DNA from: Fimenecus sp964540535 | GTDB lineage: Bacteria; Bacillota; Clostridia; Oscillospirales; Acutalibacteraceae | Reading direction: 5' to 3' | Length of the DNA stretch: 64,000 nt | Assembly (NCBI GenBank): GCA_964540535.1 | Contig: CAZIMO010000010.1 | Coordinates: 1-64,000 of the forward strand | Part shown: one piece after another, positions 10,363 through 19,217 of the stretch | Numbering within the stretch: the first letter of the stretch is position 1 | How the letters are laid out: the number at the start of each line of letters is the position of its first letter | Notes under the pieces: generated by a model | What the model saw: the letters and a program-made list of their open reading frames with translations, nothing else | The model's database searches: none | Told to the model about the DNA's origin: nothing | Made by a program: the position numbers and the translations under genes

Positions 10363-10557
10363 ATGGATATTACATTTCTTTTTAAAATTGCAGGAATAGG
10401 TTTAATTGTTGCTGTTCTTCAGCAAATGCTTTCAAAGACAGGCAGAGAAGAATTCGCAACGCTGACAGTGCTTACAGGAATAATAGTTATAATTGCGATG
10501 ATGATTCCTCAATTATCGTCAGTTTTTAATGAAATAAAATCAATATTTAATTTATGA
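10363..10557 (+). CDS. spoIIIAC: stage III sporulation protein AC
   Basis: A 64-residue protein with two predicted membrane helices (FKIAGIGLIVAVLQQML and LTVLTGIIVIIAMMIPQL), the usual size and sequence pattern of SpoIIIAC, an integral part of the SpoIIIA channel basal body. The ATG at 10363 is chosen because the frame upstream runs through the end of spoIIIAB and GTGGTGA lies just before it. It overlaps spoIIIAD by 4 bases (ATGA). Confidence 0.92.
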   Translation: MDITFLFKIAGIGLIVAVLQQMLSKTGREEFATLTVLTGIIVIIAMMIPQLSSVFNEIKSIFNL

Positions 10558-10943
10558 GTATTCTGTTTAAAATAGCAGCAGTTGCCTTTGTCTATGTGTG
10601 TGTTTCAACAATTCTAAAATCACAAAGACCAGAATATGTGTTTTTAGTAAGAATATGCACGGTTGTAATTATATTTCTGCTGATTGTTGATGACATTGCA
10701 AGCTTTATAACCAACATACTTTCATCTTTTTCGGCATTTAACATAAACTCTGCACACATAAGTCTATTATTGAAAGTTGTTGGCATTTCTATAGTAACTG
10801 ATTTTGTATGCGACAGTCTTAAAGACAGCGGTGAAAGTTCACTTTCAAATGTTGTTTCTATTTCAGCAAAATTTATGATTTTGTATATGTCACTGCCTTT
10901 AATTAACGGTTTAATTATATTCTGTTTGCAATTAGTTGAGTAA
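10554..10943 (+). CDS. spoIIIAD: stage III sporulation protein AD
   Basis: A 129-residue membrane protein with about four hydrophobic helices, matching SpoIIIAD in length and place. It begins inside the stop of spoIIIAC and ends two bases before spoIIIAE. It acts with SpoIIIAC in the inner part of the mother cell-forespore channel. The conserved segment LLLKVVGISIVTDFVCDSLKDSGES is the family's core; here it is followed by a short helix and tail. Confidence 0.92.
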   Translation: MSILFKIAAVAFVYVCVSTILKSQRPEYVFLVRICTVVIIFLLIVDDIASFITNILSSFSAFNINSAHISLLLKVVGISIVTDFVCDSLKDSGESSLSNVVSISAKFMILYMSLPLINGLIIFCLQLVE

Positions 10944-10945
10944 AT

Positions 10946-12040
10946 ATGAAAAGGATTTTTATTATTACGCTTACTGTGGTTATAATCGCGTTTTCTTTCG
11001 CTTTCACAGTTAATGCCGCTGATACAGATTTTGAAACAGTCTGGGATTCCACGGATGAACAAACAAAAGAATATCTTGAAGATTTAGGAATAGACGAGAT
11101 TGCTCTTGAAGACATATTTCAGCTTTCGCCGACAAGAGTTATTGAATTTATGGTTGATCTTGCTTTCAAAGACGGAATTGCAATTATAAACAATATAACT
11201 TTAATTATCGTTGTACTTATTATTACGTCAATCGCTTGCTCTTTCTTAAAAGAATCAGATAAAACAGGCCAAGTAATTTATTTTGTTAGTACTTTAATTA
11301 TTATTTCAATTGTTGTAGCACCTATAAGCAGAATGGTTACAGACGCGATTGCAGGAATCAAAACGTCCACAATATTTGTTAATGCCTATCTGCCCGTAAT
11401 GACAGCGATTATAATTGCGTCAAAAAATCCTGCTTTAGCAGTTACATACAACTCATTTTCTCTCTTTTTATCATCGTTTATTTCAAATGTAGCAAACCGA
11501 TTTTTAGTACCGTGTATAAGCGCCTTACTGTCATTTAATATTTTATCGTCGTTCTCATTTGAAAATTACCGTGAAAGAATAGTAAAAACAGTAAAAAAAA
11601 TGATTGTTATTATTCTTTCTTTGCTCTCAACAATTTATACAGGAATGTTAACTACTCAAAGCATTCTTGCTGTATCTTCCGACAGCGTGGCACTTAAAGG
11701 TATTAAATTCATTTCTGGAACTTTTGTTCCTATAGTAGGCGGCGGAGTGGGTGACGCAATTTCTTCTGTATTTTCGAGTTTTGTAATAATGAAGAATACG
11801 CTGGGCGTATTTGTTATTATTGTAATTATTCTGATAAATCTTCCGGTTATGATTGAATTGCTTTTGTGGTATTTTGCATTAAACTTTTGCTCAATTGCCT
11901 CTTCATTATTTAATCTCGATCAGATTACCGATATTATTGACAGCCTTGCATCAATTCTTTCACTTTTAAATATAATTATGTTCTTCATAACTTTTGTTCT
12001 CGTAATTTCAACAGGTGTAATAATTATGATGGGAAAATAA
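10946..12040 (+). CDS. spoIIIAE: stage III sporulation protein AE
   Basis: A 364-residue membrane protein, close to the Bacillus length of 399. It has a cleavable signal peptide (hydrophobic stretch at about residues 5-20, then VNAAD) and six to eight further membrane helices. Family hallmarks are NAYLPVMTAIIIAS and the glycine-rich VGGGVGDAISSVFSS. The largest integral subunit of the SpoIIIA complex. It follows spoIIIAD by two bases and precedes spoIIIAF by one, so the operon is tightly coupled. Confidence 0.93.
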   Translation: MKRIFIITLTVVIIAFSFAFTVNAADTDFETVWDSTDEQTKEYLEDLGIDEIALEDIFQLSPTRVIEFMVDLAFKDGIAIINNITLIIVVLIITSIACSFLKESDKTGQVIYFVSTLIIISIVVAPISRMVTDAIAGIKTSTIFVNAYLPVMTAIIIASKNPALAVTYNSFSLFLSSFISNVANRFLVPCISALLSFNILSSFSFENYRERIVKTVKKMIVIILSLLSTIYTGMLTTQSILAVSSDSVALKGIKFISGTFVPIVGGGVGDAISSVFSSFVIMKNTLGVFVIIVIILINLPVMIELLLWYFALNFCSIASSLFNLDQITDIIDSLASILSLLNIIMFFITFVLVISTGVIIMMGK

Positions 12041-12041
12041 T

Positions 12042-12473
12042 ATGGAAAGCTTTAAAATATGGTTAATTTCGCTGTGCGGTGCAACTGCCGTATCAGCAGT
12101 TTTTAAATTACTTTTGGCAGACTCGTCACTAAAAAAAGTAATTAATGTATTTTTTTCAATATATATACTTTTTTATACAGTGATGCCAATTCAGTCCTTT
12201 TTTAAAAAAAGCATAAAAATTGATGTTGAAAACAGCGAAATATCTTATGAGGAATATTATCAAGACGGTTATGAAGCCATTGTTACTCAAGCGGTTACTA
12301 ATTTATGCAATAATATGAATATAAAGGTTTTAACTATGGATATAGACTCATATATTGATAACGAAGGATACTTAAATGTAAATAAAATAAAACTCAAAAC
12401 TAATGCAGAAAATCCTAAAATAATTGAGGAAAAAATAAAGAGCGAGCTTGGATTTGAGGTGGAGGTCGAATGA
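12042..12473 (+). CDS. spoIIIAF: stage III sporulation protein AF
   Basis: A 143-residue protein with two N-terminal membrane helices (residues about 5-22 and 33-52) and a soluble C-terminal domain of ring-building-motif type in this family. It overlaps spoIIIAG by 4 bases. Assignment rests on position in the operon, size, and the conserved start of the family. Confidence 0.88.
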   Translation: MESFKIWLISLCGATAVSAVFKLLLADSSLKKVINVFFSIYILFYTVMPIQSFFKKSIKIDVENSEISYEEYYQDGYEAIVTQAVTNLCNNMNIKVLTMDIDSYIDNEGYLNVNKIKLKTNAENPKIIEEKIKSELGFEVEVE

Positions 12474-13027
12474 ACAACAAGTTACAGTTCAAAAATATAC
12501 TGAATAAACTCAAGCTTGATAAAAGAACTGCGTTATTTGTTGTAATTGGGTTTACTGTAATATTGATAATATTTTTATCTGAATTAGGAAGTTCTACAAA
12601 ATCAGAAAAAGAACATAATATCAGTTCAGAAGAAAATTCATCAGTAGCATACTGCGAATATCTTGAAGATAAAGTAAAAGAGATAGTTGAATCAATTGAC
12701 GGTGCAGGCAAAGCGAAGGTAATGATAACATTGTCTGAGACCACTGAATATATTTACGCAACTAATGATAAAGATTCAAGAAAAAATACGGAAAACAGTG
12801 ATGACTCAACATTTCAAAATGATTATGTAATCATTGAAAATAACAGCAATGATACAGGGCTTCTAATAAAAACGATTGAACCTAAAGTAAGGGGAGTGGC
12901 TGTTGTTTGCGAAGGCGGAAGCGACAGTTCTGTGCAAAGGCAAATTTATTCTGCGGTTAGTGCTGTTTTAAATATCAGCACATCACGTATTTCAATATCT
13001 AAGCTAAATGTCAAGGAGGAAAAATAA
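12470..13027 (+). CDS. spoIIIAG: stage III sporulation protein AG
   Basis: A 185-residue single-pass protein: a membrane helix at about residues 22-38 (ALFVVIGFTVILIIFL), a variable linker, then a ring-building domain with the family segment GAGKAKVMITLSE and the late segment VRGVAVVCEGG. In Bacillus SpoIIIAG forms the large ring in the intermembrane space. It begins within the spoIIIAF stop and shares one base with the spoIIIAH start. Confidence 0.93.
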   Translation: MNNKLQFKNILNKLKLDKRTALFVVIGFTVILIIFLSELGSSTKSEKEHNISSEENSSVAYCEYLEDKVKEIVESIDGAGKAKVMITLSETTEYIYATNDKDSRKNTENSDDSTFQNDYVIIENNSNDTGLLIKTIEPKVRGVAVVCEGGSDSSVQRQIYSAVSAVLNISTSRISISKLNVKEEK

Positions 13028-13560
13028 TGAAAAGCAAAATTATTTTAAGAAAGCATTTACTTACTTTAACTCTTGTTGCAGCATTGGGACTTGCAGTGTT
13101 TGTGAATTGGTATTACACAAAACAAAATAACGATATAAGCGAGCCTGAAGTAACAGACGAAGTAAATATCGGCGACGCACAATATGTTAATTCAGATGCA
13201 GTGAAAAGTGAAGATGATTATTTTAACGATGTTTCAATAAACAGAACTAAAGCTCATGACAGTGCTACAGAGCATCTACAAGATATTATAAATGATAAAT
13301 CGAGCGATGAAAATACAAAAGCACTTGCAAGAGAAATGCTTGTTAACATTTCGGAACAAATTAAATTGGAATCCGATATGGAAACCTTGATTTCTGCACA
13401 GACAGATACAGCATGTGCAGTGACTTATGACGGAGAAACCGTAGAAGTAATTTTGCCTAAAGGCACTGTAAAAAATGAGATTTTAATAAAAATTAAAGAT
13501 ATTATTATTTCAAAAACTTCTTTGACAGCAGAAAATATTACTGTAATCGAATTAAAATAG
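13027..13560 (+). CDS. spoIIIAH: stage III sporulation protein AH
   Basis: A 177-residue single-pass protein with a membrane helix at about residues 9-25 and an outward domain with homology to YscJ/FliF ring proteins; in Bacillus it zips with forespore SpoIIQ. The segment LAREMLVNISEQIKLESDMETLISAQ is typical. Last gene of the operon, starting in the TAATG junction after spoIIIAG. No spoIIQ homologue is visible in this window. Confidence 0.92.
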   Translation: MKSKIILRKHLLTLTLVAALGLAVFVNWYYTKQNNDISEPEVTDEVNIGDAQYVNSDAVKSEDDYFNDVSINRTKAHDSATEHLQDIINDKSSDENTKALAREMLVNISEQIKLESDMETLISAQTDTACAVTYDGETVEVILPKGTVKNEILIKIKDIIISKTSLTAENITVIELK

Positions 13561-13668
13561 TGCATATATTCAGTATTATATGCAATTATCTATTGAATTT
13601 TAGCGGATATAGTGATACAATATACATAAAATTAATGTATATACATTATCGAACCGCAGAAAATTTAG

Positions 13669-13708
13669 TACACTCCCTGTCTTTTTTCTGACGGGGAGTG
13701 TAGTTTTT
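13669..13708 (+). terminator. terminator between spoIIIAH and nusB
   Basis: A 12-bp stem with one G-U pair (13669-13680 with 13691-13702) and a T-rich loop, followed by GTTTTT. It lies 108 bases after the spoIIIAH stop and directly before the nusB ribosome site, so it may end spoIIIA transcription or attenuate nusB. Confidence 0.75.
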
Positions 13709-13718
13709 GGAGGATGTT

Positions 13719-14123
13719 ATGACCCGTAAAGAAGAAAGAGAACTTGCGTTTACGCTGATTTTTGAAAAAATTTTCAATGATGAGTTATCCATTGAAGAAA
13801 TAGTTGATAACGCAGTTGAAGCAAGACTTATTGAAGAGAATACATTCGCCTTTTCGTTGGCACAGCTTACATATGAGCATTGCGAAGAATTTGACGCGAT
13901 AATCAATAAGAATTCAGTGGGATGGCGTGTGGGCAGACTTCCGAAAGTCAGTCTTGCAATTTTGCGCCTTGCTTTGTGTGAAATTCTTTATGTACCGTCA
14001 ATTCCCAACGGTGTTTCAATCAATGAGGCTGTTGAGCTTGCAAAGAAATTTGCCACTCAAGATGATGCTTCTTTCATTAACGGAATTCTCGGTAAATATG
14101 TGAGAGAGAATGCTGCTGAATGA
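13719..14123 (+). CDS. nusB: transcription antitermination protein NusB
   Basis: A 134-residue all-helical RNA-binding protein that with NusE (S10) supports rRNA antitermination. The start is the ATG at 13719 behind GGAGG at 13709-13713; the TTG at 13707 overlaps that site. Family sequence includes RREKERELAF-like MTRKEERELAF and the C-terminal VSINEAVELAKKF...FINGILGK. It overlaps the next gene by 4 bases, heading a long housekeeping operon. Confidence 0.94.
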   Translation: MTRKEERELAFTLIFEKIFNDELSIEEIVDNAVEARLIEENTFAFSLAQLTYEHCEEFDAIINKNSVGWRVGRLPKVSLAILRLALCEILYVPSIPNGVSINEAVELAKKFATQDDASFINGILGKYVRENAAE

Positions 14124-15061
14124 GTTATTATCTCGGAATAGATACAAGTAATTATACAACTTCTGTTGCATTATATGATGACGAAACTAATAGGGTAATC
14201 AGCCAAAAGAAGCTTTTACCCGTAAAAAAAGGCGAAAAGGGTATCCGTCAAAGCGATGCCGTTTTTCATCATACTGTTCAGTTACCTAATTTGATTGAAA
14301 ATTTATTTATCAATTTTAAAGGCGAAATTACTGCAGTCGGTGTTTCTGTAAAGCCTTGCAATGAATCAGGTTCTTATATGCCTTGTTTCCTTGCAGGAAT
14401 ATCTGTTGCGCGCTCAATTGCCTCTGCAATGAAAATTTCGCTTTACGAATTCTCTCATCAAGACGGTCATATTGCATCCGCATTATATTCAGCGAATAAA
14501 TTTGATTTAATGAACAAAAATTTTATAGCTTTTCATATTTCGGGCGGAACTTCACAGGCTTTATTTGTGAAACCAAATGAAAAGTATTTTTTAACAGAAA
14601 AGGTTTCAGATTCTCTTGATTTAAAAGCGGGACAGGCTATTGACCGTGTTGGTGTTATGCTCGGTCTTGATTTTCCTTGCGGAGCTGAACTCGAAAAGCT
14701 TGCTTTAAACAGCGCTAATCAATTGAAAAAAATAAAAGTTTTCCGTCGTGACGGACAATTTAGTCTGTCAGGTGTTGAAAATAAATGTAAAAAAATGTTT
14801 AAAGACGGTCTGCCTGCCGAAGATATATCTATGTATTGTTTAAGTTATATTTATTCTGCTATTGATGATACTGTCAGCGAGTTACTTTTAAAGTATGGCG
14901 ATTTGCCTATTGTTTTTTCGGGCGGAGTAATGTCAAATAAAATTATTCGTGCTGAATTGCAGTCAAAATATAATTCTTATTTTGCTGAACCGCAGTTTTC
15001 AACAGATAACGCTTGCGGTATAGCATTTCTTTCTTCAATTTGCGATAAAAGGAAAAAATAA
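14120..15061 (+). CDS. TsaD/Kae1-like paralogue (M22 peptidase family)
   Basis: A 313-residue ASKHA-fold protein resembling TsaD, the tRNA threonylcarbamoyladenosine transferase, but shorter and diverged. The metal-binding HxxxH motif is kept (HQDGH near residue 114), the nucleotide loop reads FHISGGTSQ where TsaD has SGGHTQ, and the glycine motif near the end reads FSGGVMSNKIIR, with FSTDNACGIAF for the usual CTDNAAMIA. A genuine TsaD of about 340 residues is expected elsewhere in the genome, so this is probably a paralogue of unknown role that is commonly found near nusB and xseA in Clostridia. I do not assign tsaD. Confidence 0.75.
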   Translation: MSYYLGIDTSNYTTSVALYDDETNRVISQKKLLPVKKGEKGIRQSDAVFHHTVQLPNLIENLFINFKGEITAVGVSVKPCNESGSYMPCFLAGISVARSIASAMKISLYEFSHQDGHIASALYSANKFDLMNKNFIAFHISGGTSQALFVKPNEKYFLTEKVSDSLDLKAGQAIDRVGVMLGLDFPCGAELEKLALNSANQLKKIKVFRRDGQFSLSGVENKCKKMFKDGLPAEDISMYCLSYIYSAIDDTVSELLLKYGDLPIVFSGGVMSNKIIRAELQSKYNSYFAEPQFSTDNACGIAFLSSICDKRKK

Positions 15062-15062
15062 A

Positions 15063-16262
15063 ATGAATTCTCCGCTTATTTTAACGGTTTCACAATTAAA
15101 TTTTTATGCTAAATCTCTTTTTCAACAAGATATAAATTTAAACAACGTTTTTGTATCGGGTGAGATTTCAAACTTTACTGACCATTACAGAAGCGGTCAT
15201 ATGTATATGAGCATTAAAGACAACTCTGCTTCAATAAGTGCTGTTATGTTTGCAGGTAATGCTTCTCGTCTAAAATTCAGACCCGAAAACGGAATGTCGG
15301 TTATTGTTCGCGGCAGAGTTTCTATTTATGAGCGTGACGGGCGTTATCAATTGTATATTGATGATATGCAGCCCGACGGAATAGGCGCATTAACTCTTGC
15401 TTTTGAACAAACAAAGGAACAGCTTGAAAAAGCAGGACTTTTTGATGCAGAACATAAAAAGCCAATTCCTAAAATACCGCAAAAAATTGGTGTTGTTTCT
15501 TCGCCGACAGGAGCGGCAATTCAAGATGTTTTGAATGTCTTAAACAGACGGTTTCCTATGGCGGAAATTGTTTTTGCAGGTGTACAGGTTCAAGGTGCGG
15601 GTGCTGTACCTACTATTATTGAAGCAATTGAAAAAATGAATAATTCTACTGATATTGATGTTATCATTATTGCACGAGGCGGTGGCTCTGCCGAGGATTT
15701 GTGGCCTTTTAATGATAAAAAGCTTGCCTATGCAATATATGATTCTGAAATACCGATAATTTCGGGTGTAGGTCACGAAACAGATTTCACAATTTGTGAT
15801 TTTGTTTCAGATTTGCGTGCGCCTACTCCGTCTGTTGCGGCTGAATTAGCTGTACCTGATGCCAAAGAACAAAAACACTATATTTCTTCTTTAAAATCAT
15901 CTCTTGACAATTACGCGCAATCATATATTCACGATTTGGAATATGAACTTGAAAAACTCGTTAAATCCACTGTTCTTCAAAATCCCGAAAAGATTATTGA
16001 AAACTGTGAAATGTATCTTGATACACTTAATGTTAGAATTAACAGCAGCTTTAAAAATATTGTTAACGGATATTCTTCATCTTTTACCACAATATTTTCA
16101 AAGTTGGAATCTTTAAGTCCCCTAAAAGTGTTAGCAAGAGGATATTCGATAGTAAAAAATGATAATAGTATTATAACTGATGTTAACAGCATATCACTTG
16201 GCGATAAAGTATCTTTACAGTTTGAGAACGGTTCTGCAATTGCTGAAATTATTGAGGTGTAA
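15063..16262 (+). CDS. xseA: exodeoxyribonuclease VII large subunit
   Basis: Catalytic large subunit of exonuclease VII, which degrades single-stranded DNA to oligonucleotides in repair; 399 residues. An N-terminal OB fold (VSGEISNFTDHYRSGHMYMS) is followed by the nuclease core with IIIARGGGSAEDLWPFND and SGVGHETDFTICDFV, and a helical C-terminal part ending in the family segment LARGYSI. It follows the preceding gene by one base and precedes xseB by three. Confidence 0.96.
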   Translation: MNSPLILTVSQLNFYAKSLFQQDINLNNVFVSGEISNFTDHYRSGHMYMSIKDNSASISAVMFAGNASRLKFRPENGMSVIVRGRVSIYERDGRYQLYIDDMQPDGIGALTLAFEQTKEQLEKAGLFDAEHKKPIPKIPQKIGVVSSPTGAAIQDVLNVLNRRFPMAEIVFAGVQVQGAGAVPTIIEAIEKMNNSTDIDVIIIARGGGSAEDLWPFNDKKLAYAIYDSEIPIISGVGHETDFTICDFVSDLRAPTPSVAAELAVPDAKEQKHYISSLKSSLDNYAQSYIHDLEYELEKLVKSTVLQNPEKIIENCEMYLDTLNVRINSSFKNIVNGYSSSFTTIFSKLESLSPLKVLARGYSIVKNDNSIITDVNSISLGDKVSLQFENGSAIAEIIEV

Positions 16263-16265
16263 TTT

Positions 16266-16460
16266 ATGAAAATGACATATGAACAAGCTACTGCAAGACT
16301 TGAAAAAATAGTTTTAAAGCTTGAAGAAGGTTCAATTCCACTTGAAGAATCAATGAAGCTTTACGAAGAGGGCGCTAAACTCTCTGAATTCTGTATGAAA
16401 AAGCTTGAAAGTGCAAAACAAAAAATTATTGACATAAATGAGGTAAGTAAAGATGACTGA
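16266..16460 (+). CDS. xseB: exodeoxyribonuclease VII small subunit
   Basis: A 64-residue helical protein with the family pattern MTYEQATARLEKIV followed by LEEGSIPLEESMKLYEEG. It binds several-fold to XseA to form exonuclease VII. It overlaps ispA by 8 bases, consistent with coupled translation. Confidence 0.95.
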   Translation: MKMTYEQATARLEKIVLKLEEGSIPLEESMKLYEEGAKLSEFCMKKLESAKQKIIDINEVSKDD

Positions 16461-17334
16461 CATTACTGCTTATGTTAAACAACAGGCAAATTTAGTTTCA
16501 AAAAGATTGGATAATTTGCTTGCTGAAAATTTGAATTCAACTGTGCTTGATGCGATGAGATACAGTGTTGAAAACGGCGGTAAAAGAGTCAGACCGATTC
16601 TTACTATTGAATTTGCAAAAGCTTGCAACGGAAATATAAGCACAGCACTTGATTTTGGCTGCGCAGTTGAAATGATACACACATATTCGCTTATTCATGA
16701 TGATTTGCCTTGTATGGATAATGATGATTTAAGAAGAGGGAAGCCCTCTTGTCACATTGCTTTTGGAGAGGCTGACGCGCTTTTGGCAGGTGACGCATTA
16801 CTTACCGAGGCTTTTACCGTCATATCAGCAGTTACTGAAATACCACCGAAGAATGTTGTGCGCGCGGTTGCGTATCTTTCGTCTTTTGCAGGTATAAACG
16901 GTATGGTAGGCGGTCAAGTTCTCGATTTGCAATTTGAAAACTGTGAACCAACAATTGATGAAATTCTAAAAATGTATTCTTTAAAAACCTGTGGTCTTAT
17001 AAAAGCGGCATGCGTTTTAGGTTGTCTTGCAAGCGAATGTTATGATGAAAATAAAATTGTTTCCGCTTTAGAATATGCTGAAAATTTAGGTATAGCATTT
17101 CAAATACAGGATGATATTCTTGATGTTGAAGGTGACGCAATTTCTCTTGGAAAGCCAATCGGCAGCGATGCCAAAAATGATAAATCCACGGCAGTAAAGC
17201 ATTTCGGTCTTGAAAAATCTAAAGAGCTTGTAAAAGAATATACTGATAAAGCAATTTCGGCTTTAGATAAATTTGAAAATAATACTGAAACTTTAAAACA
17301 GCTTGCATATATGCTAATTAATAGAAAAAGCTGA
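16453..17334 (+). CDS. ispA: polyprenyl (farnesyl/geranyl) diphosphate synthase
   Basis: A 293-residue trans-prenyltransferase that condenses isopentenyl diphosphate with allylic diphosphates. Both aspartate-rich Mg-binding motifs are present: DDLPCMDNDD near residue 79 and DDILD near 219, with GGKRVRP and GQVLDLQ around them. The insertion within the first motif is typical of bacterial farnesyl diphosphate synthases. Placed immediately before dxs, so precursor supply and chain elongation are co-expressed. Product length (C10, C15 or C20) cannot be read with certainty. Confidence 0.92.
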   Translation: MTDITAYVKQQANLVSKRLDNLLAENLNSTVLDAMRYSVENGGKRVRPILTIEFAKACNGNISTALDFGCAVEMIHTYSLIHDDLPCMDNDDLRRGKPSCHIAFGEADALLAGDALLTEAFTVISAVTEIPPKNVVRAVAYLSSFAGINGMVGGQVLDLQFENCEPTIDEILKMYSLKTCGLIKAACVLGCLASECYDENKIVSALEYAENLGIAFQIQDDILDVEGDAISLGKPIGSDAKNDKSTAVKHFGLEKSKELVKEYTDKAISALDKFENNTETLKQLAYMLINRKS

Positions 17335-17348
17335 TAGGAGAGTATATT

Positions 17349-19217
17349 TTGGATAGATTTAAATTCTTGGATAAAATAAATTTACCCGCAGATTTAAAAA
17401 AAATGAATATAGACGAACTTGAAGTTTTGGCATCTGAAATCAGACAATTGATAATAAACACTGTTTCGCAAAACGGCGGACATTTATCTTCAAATCTTGG
17501 TGTTGTTGAGTTATCAATCGCTCTTCATAAAATATTTGATTCACCAAATGATAAAATTGTATGGGATGTGGGACACCAAGTCTATACACATAAAATTCTT
17601 ACAGGAAGAATAAAAGAGTTTAGTACATTAAGAACAGAAAACGGTATTTCCGGATTCTGTGCACCAAACGAAAGTGAACACGATGTGTTTTACAGCGGTC
17701 ATTCAAGTACATCCATTTCTGCCGCATTGGGAGTTGCTGAAGCAAATAAAAAGCTTGGTAAGACAGATTACACTATCGCAGTAATCGGCGACGGTGCTCT
17801 TACAGGCGGTATGGCTTATGAAGCGCTGAATAATGCGGGTCGTTCCGGTACCCGTCTTATTGTTATTCTTAATGATAATGAGATGTCAATTTCAAAAAAT
17901 GTAGGCTCAATGGCACGTTATCTTGCAGTTATCCGCTCAAAGCCGGAATACTTCAAGCTGAAAGAAAAAACAGGAAAAACCCTTAATAATATTCCGTTGA
18001 TTGGCAAACCGATTTCAGCACTTATTTCAAAGCTTAAAAGTGATATTAAATCTTCTATGTATGAAAGTACGAGTACATTTTTTGAGGATTTAGGATTCAA
18101 ATATATGGGACCCATTGACGGACATAATCTTGATAACTTATGTGAAGCTCTTGACAGCGCTAAGCTTGTATGTGCTCCTGTTGTACTTCATATCAGTACC
18201 GTTAAGGGTAAGGGATATGAATTTGCGGAAAATAATCCAAGCGTTTACCACGGTATTTCAAAATTTGATGTTGAAAAAGGAGCTTCTCTCGAAAAATCAA
18301 CTAATTTTTCTGACGAATTTGGTAAAGAACTTTGTATACTTGCTGAAAAAGACAGTAAGATTTGTGCAATAACGGCTGCAATGTCTTTGGGTACAGGATT
18401 AAAAGAGTTTTCACAAAATTTTAATGATAGATTTTATGATGTAGGTATTGCTGAAGAGCATGCCGTTACTTTTGCATCGGGACTTGCAAAAGGAGGAATG
18501 ACGCCTGTTTTTGCTGTGTATTCAACATTCTTACAGCGAGCCTATGATCAGCTGGTCCATGACGGGACTTTGCAAAAGCAAAAAGTAATTATAGGTCTTG
18601 ACCGCGCAGGTTTTGTCGGTGAAGACGGAGTAACTCATCAAGGTGTACTTGATGTTTCATTTCTCAACAGTATTCCAGATGTAACAGTTTATTCACCGTT
18701 TACATATAAGCGATTGGCATACGATCTTGAAAATGCTTCGAAAAACGCTGAAAATCTTACTGTAATTCGTTATCCGCGTGGAAGTGAACCAATTATTCCA
18801 ATAGATTATCGGCTTTCAGAAAATGATTTCGATATTATTGAAAACGGAAAGGAGTTTTTGCTGATAACATACGGCAGAATTTCCGCAGAAGTTATAAAAG
18901 CTGTCGGTATTTTAAAAGAAAATGGAATTTTGGCTTCTGTCTTAATTTTAAATAAAATCAAACCGATTGATTTATTAGCTGTAACATCAGCACTCGAATA
19001 TAATAATATTTTCTTTTATGAAGAAGCTGTAAAATCCGGCAGTATTGGTCAAAGCTTTGCCGATATGCTTTTCAATATAAATTATAAAGGCAATTTTAAG
19101 CATATTGCTGTAAAGGATGAATTTGTTCCTCATGCGTCGGTTGCTTCACTAATAAAAAAATATCATTTAGACAGTGAAAGTATTGTAAATCAAATTTTGG
19201 AGATTTCAAATGGCTGA
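17349..19217 (+). CDS. dxs: 1-deoxy-D-xylulose-5-phosphate synthase
   Basis: Thiamine diphosphate-dependent first enzyme of the MEP isoprenoid route, joining pyruvate and glyceraldehyde 3-phosphate; 622 residues, full length. Seen are the ThDP-binding GDGALTGGMAYEALNNAG, the transketolase-type EEHAVTFASGLAKGG, and DRAGFVGEDGVTHQG. The start is a TTG at 17349 preceded by TAGGAG at about 17334-17339. It overlaps the tlyA-type gene by 8 bases. Confidence 0.96.
   Translation: MDRFKFLDKINLPADLKKMNIDELEVLASEIRQLIINTVSQNGGHLSSNLGVVELSIALHKIFDSPNDKIVWDVGHQVYTHKILTGRIKEFSTLRTENGISGFCAPNESEHDVFYSGHSSTSISAALGVAEANKKLGKTDYTIAVIGDGALTGGMAYEALNNAGRSGTRLIVILNDNEMSISKNVGSMARYLAVIRSKPEYFKLKEKTGKTLNNIPLIGKPISALISKLKSDIKSSMYESTSTFFEDLGFKYMGPIDGHNLDNLCEALDSAKLVCAPVVLHISTVKGKGYEFAENNPSVYHGISKFDVEKGASLEKSTNFSDEFGKELCILAEKDSKICAITAAMSLGTGLKEFSQNFNDRFYDVGIAEEHAVTFASGLAKGGMTPVFAVYSTFLQRAYDQLVHDGTLQKQKVIIGLDRAGFVGEDGVTHQGVLDVSFLNSIPDVTVYSPFTYKRLAYDLENASKNAENLTVIRYPRGSEPIIPIDYRLSENDFDIIENGKEFLLITYGRISAEVIKAVGILKENGILASVLILNKIKPIDLLAVTSALEYNNIFFYEEAVKSGSIGQSFADMLFNINYKGNFKHIAVKDEFVPHASVASLIKKYHLDSESIVNQILEISNG

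Noticed and set aside
14120..15061. Bona fide tsaD
   Set aside because: Too short, with altered nucleotide loops; the position beside nusB is typical for a paralogue.
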